A DNA stretch of 64,000 bases from an uncultured Lachnospiraceae bacterium (GTDB lineage Bacteria; Bacillota; Clostridia; Lachnospirales; Lachnospiraceae), in contig CANQTL010000005.1 of the NCBI GenBank assembly GCA_947626775.1, forward strand, positions 59,550-123,549, in the 5' to 3' direction. Positions 63,752 to 64,000 of this stretch are shown piece after piece. The translations under genes were made by a program, and so were the position numbers. Under the pieces are notes generated by a model. That model was not told the origin of the DNA, made no database searches, and saw only the letters and a list, made by a program, of their open reading frames with translations. Position 1 is the stretch's first letter. Every line of letters begins with the position of its first letter.

Positions 63752-64000
63752 ATGGGAAGAGCCGGTGAATACATCCGAAATCTGAGTGGAGAGATGGCGT
63801 ACCAGTCTTTTCGCCCGGCGCCGCTGCCACCGGCGCTGGATATGGACGAAGAGATGATTCGGACGCTGGTACAGGCAACCAAAGCCTTGGCGACGCTCGA
63901 TACATTATCCTCAAATGTTCCCGACATGAACCTGTTCGTATCCATGTATGTTCGCAAGGAGGCGCTGCTTTCTTCGCAAATTGAAGGAACGCAGGCGACA
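63752..64000 (+). CDS. Fic-family protein, N-terminal part (cut by window)
   Basis: The first 83 residues are visible. A GGAGG (63740-63744) is 7 bases before ATG 63752; the in-frame ATG 63746 is too close. The sequence (YQSFRPAPLPPALDMDEEM, FVSMYVRKEALLSSQIEGTQAT) is the N-terminal domain of Fic enzymes, which transfer AMP to protein hydroxyls or reverse this. SSQIEG fits the inhibitory motif (S/T)xxxE(G/N), whose Glu blocks the ATP site, so the protein would be self-inhibited. The HPFxxGNG catalytic motif lies beyond the window. Confidence 0.88.
   Translation, partial: MGRAGEYIRNLSGEMAYQSFRPAPLPPALDMDEEMIRTLVQATKALATLDTLSSNVPDMNLFVSMYVRKEALLSSQIEGTQAT

Overview
The window reads as a chromosomal segment of a spore-forming, anaerobic, fairly GC-rich member of the Clostridia, most likely Lachnospiraceae. 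The reasons are the sporulation genes yqfC, yqfD and a ylbJ homologue, the Gram-positive block yqfC-yqfD-phoH-(pgpH-like)-ybeY, a short HisG paired with HisZ, RecU, and strong AGGAGG-type ribosome binding sites. Almost every gene lies on the + strand; only the ylbJ-like gene is on the minus strand. No rRNA, tRNA, CRISPR array, insertion sequence or prophage was recognised. The window is cut inside a MORN-repeat gene at the left and a Fic gene at the right.

Layout. 1-9.5 kb: MORN protein, TM1266-like hydrogenase-system regulator, zinc-ribbon membrane protein, rlmH, pyrimidine-nucleoside phosphorylase, the yqfC-yqfD-phoH-HD-ybeY block, and a SpoVB/MurJ-type flippase. 9.5-16.1 kb: a BofC-like protein, a HI0933-type flavoprotein and a four-gene sugar-type ABC importer whose binding protein has a C-terminal membrane segment. 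16.2-22.5 kb: lipoprotein, COG2509 flavoprotein, the proB-DUF896-formyl-THF ligase-proA proline operon, and an ArsR regulator with a small HMA metallochaperone. 22.6-30.4 kb: a large hybrid histidine kinase, a lipoprotein and a MetH-type methionine synthase running into ilvB. 28.7-34.6 kb: branched-chain amino acid genes ilvB, two tandem ilvN copies, ilvC, leuC, leuD. 34.6-38.3 kb: two uncharacterised proteins and a second hybrid kinase. 38.3-38.6 kb: an intergenic region rich in RNA structure. 38.6-44.6 kb: a type IIA topoisomerase pair, rsmD, coaD and a coiled-coil protein. 44.7-53.1 kb: cell-wall amidase, ylbJ-like gene, two pseudouridine synthases, HAD phosphatase, YgiQ radical SAM protein, SDR enzyme. 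53.2-54.2 kb: an AT-rich patch with a frameshifted Rpn-type nuclease gene. 54.2-55.9 kb: lipoprotein and recU. 56-62 kb: a histidine operon hisZ-hisG-SIMPL-hisD-hisB-hisIE. 62-64 kb: GNAT, YfcE-like phosphoesterase, a small gene remnant and the start of a Fic protein.

Metabolically the window is dominated by amino acid biosynthesis (Pro, Met, Ile/Val/Leu, His). The ilvN2, leuC and hisZ transcripts each seem to start from their own promoter with a short inverted repeat close to the predicted 5' end; a CodY-like box sits in the leuC leader. The most unusual items are the structured element at 38341-38496 (a 60-nt hairpin sharing one strand with a three-way-junction fold, followed by an intrinsic terminator), a HisIE protein fused to a HisF-like barrel that has lost its catalytic aspartates, a shortened PgpH-like protein without its HD motif, and the Rpn gene broken by loss of one A in an A-run. 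All product names are from reading motifs and overall protein character; no database search was run.
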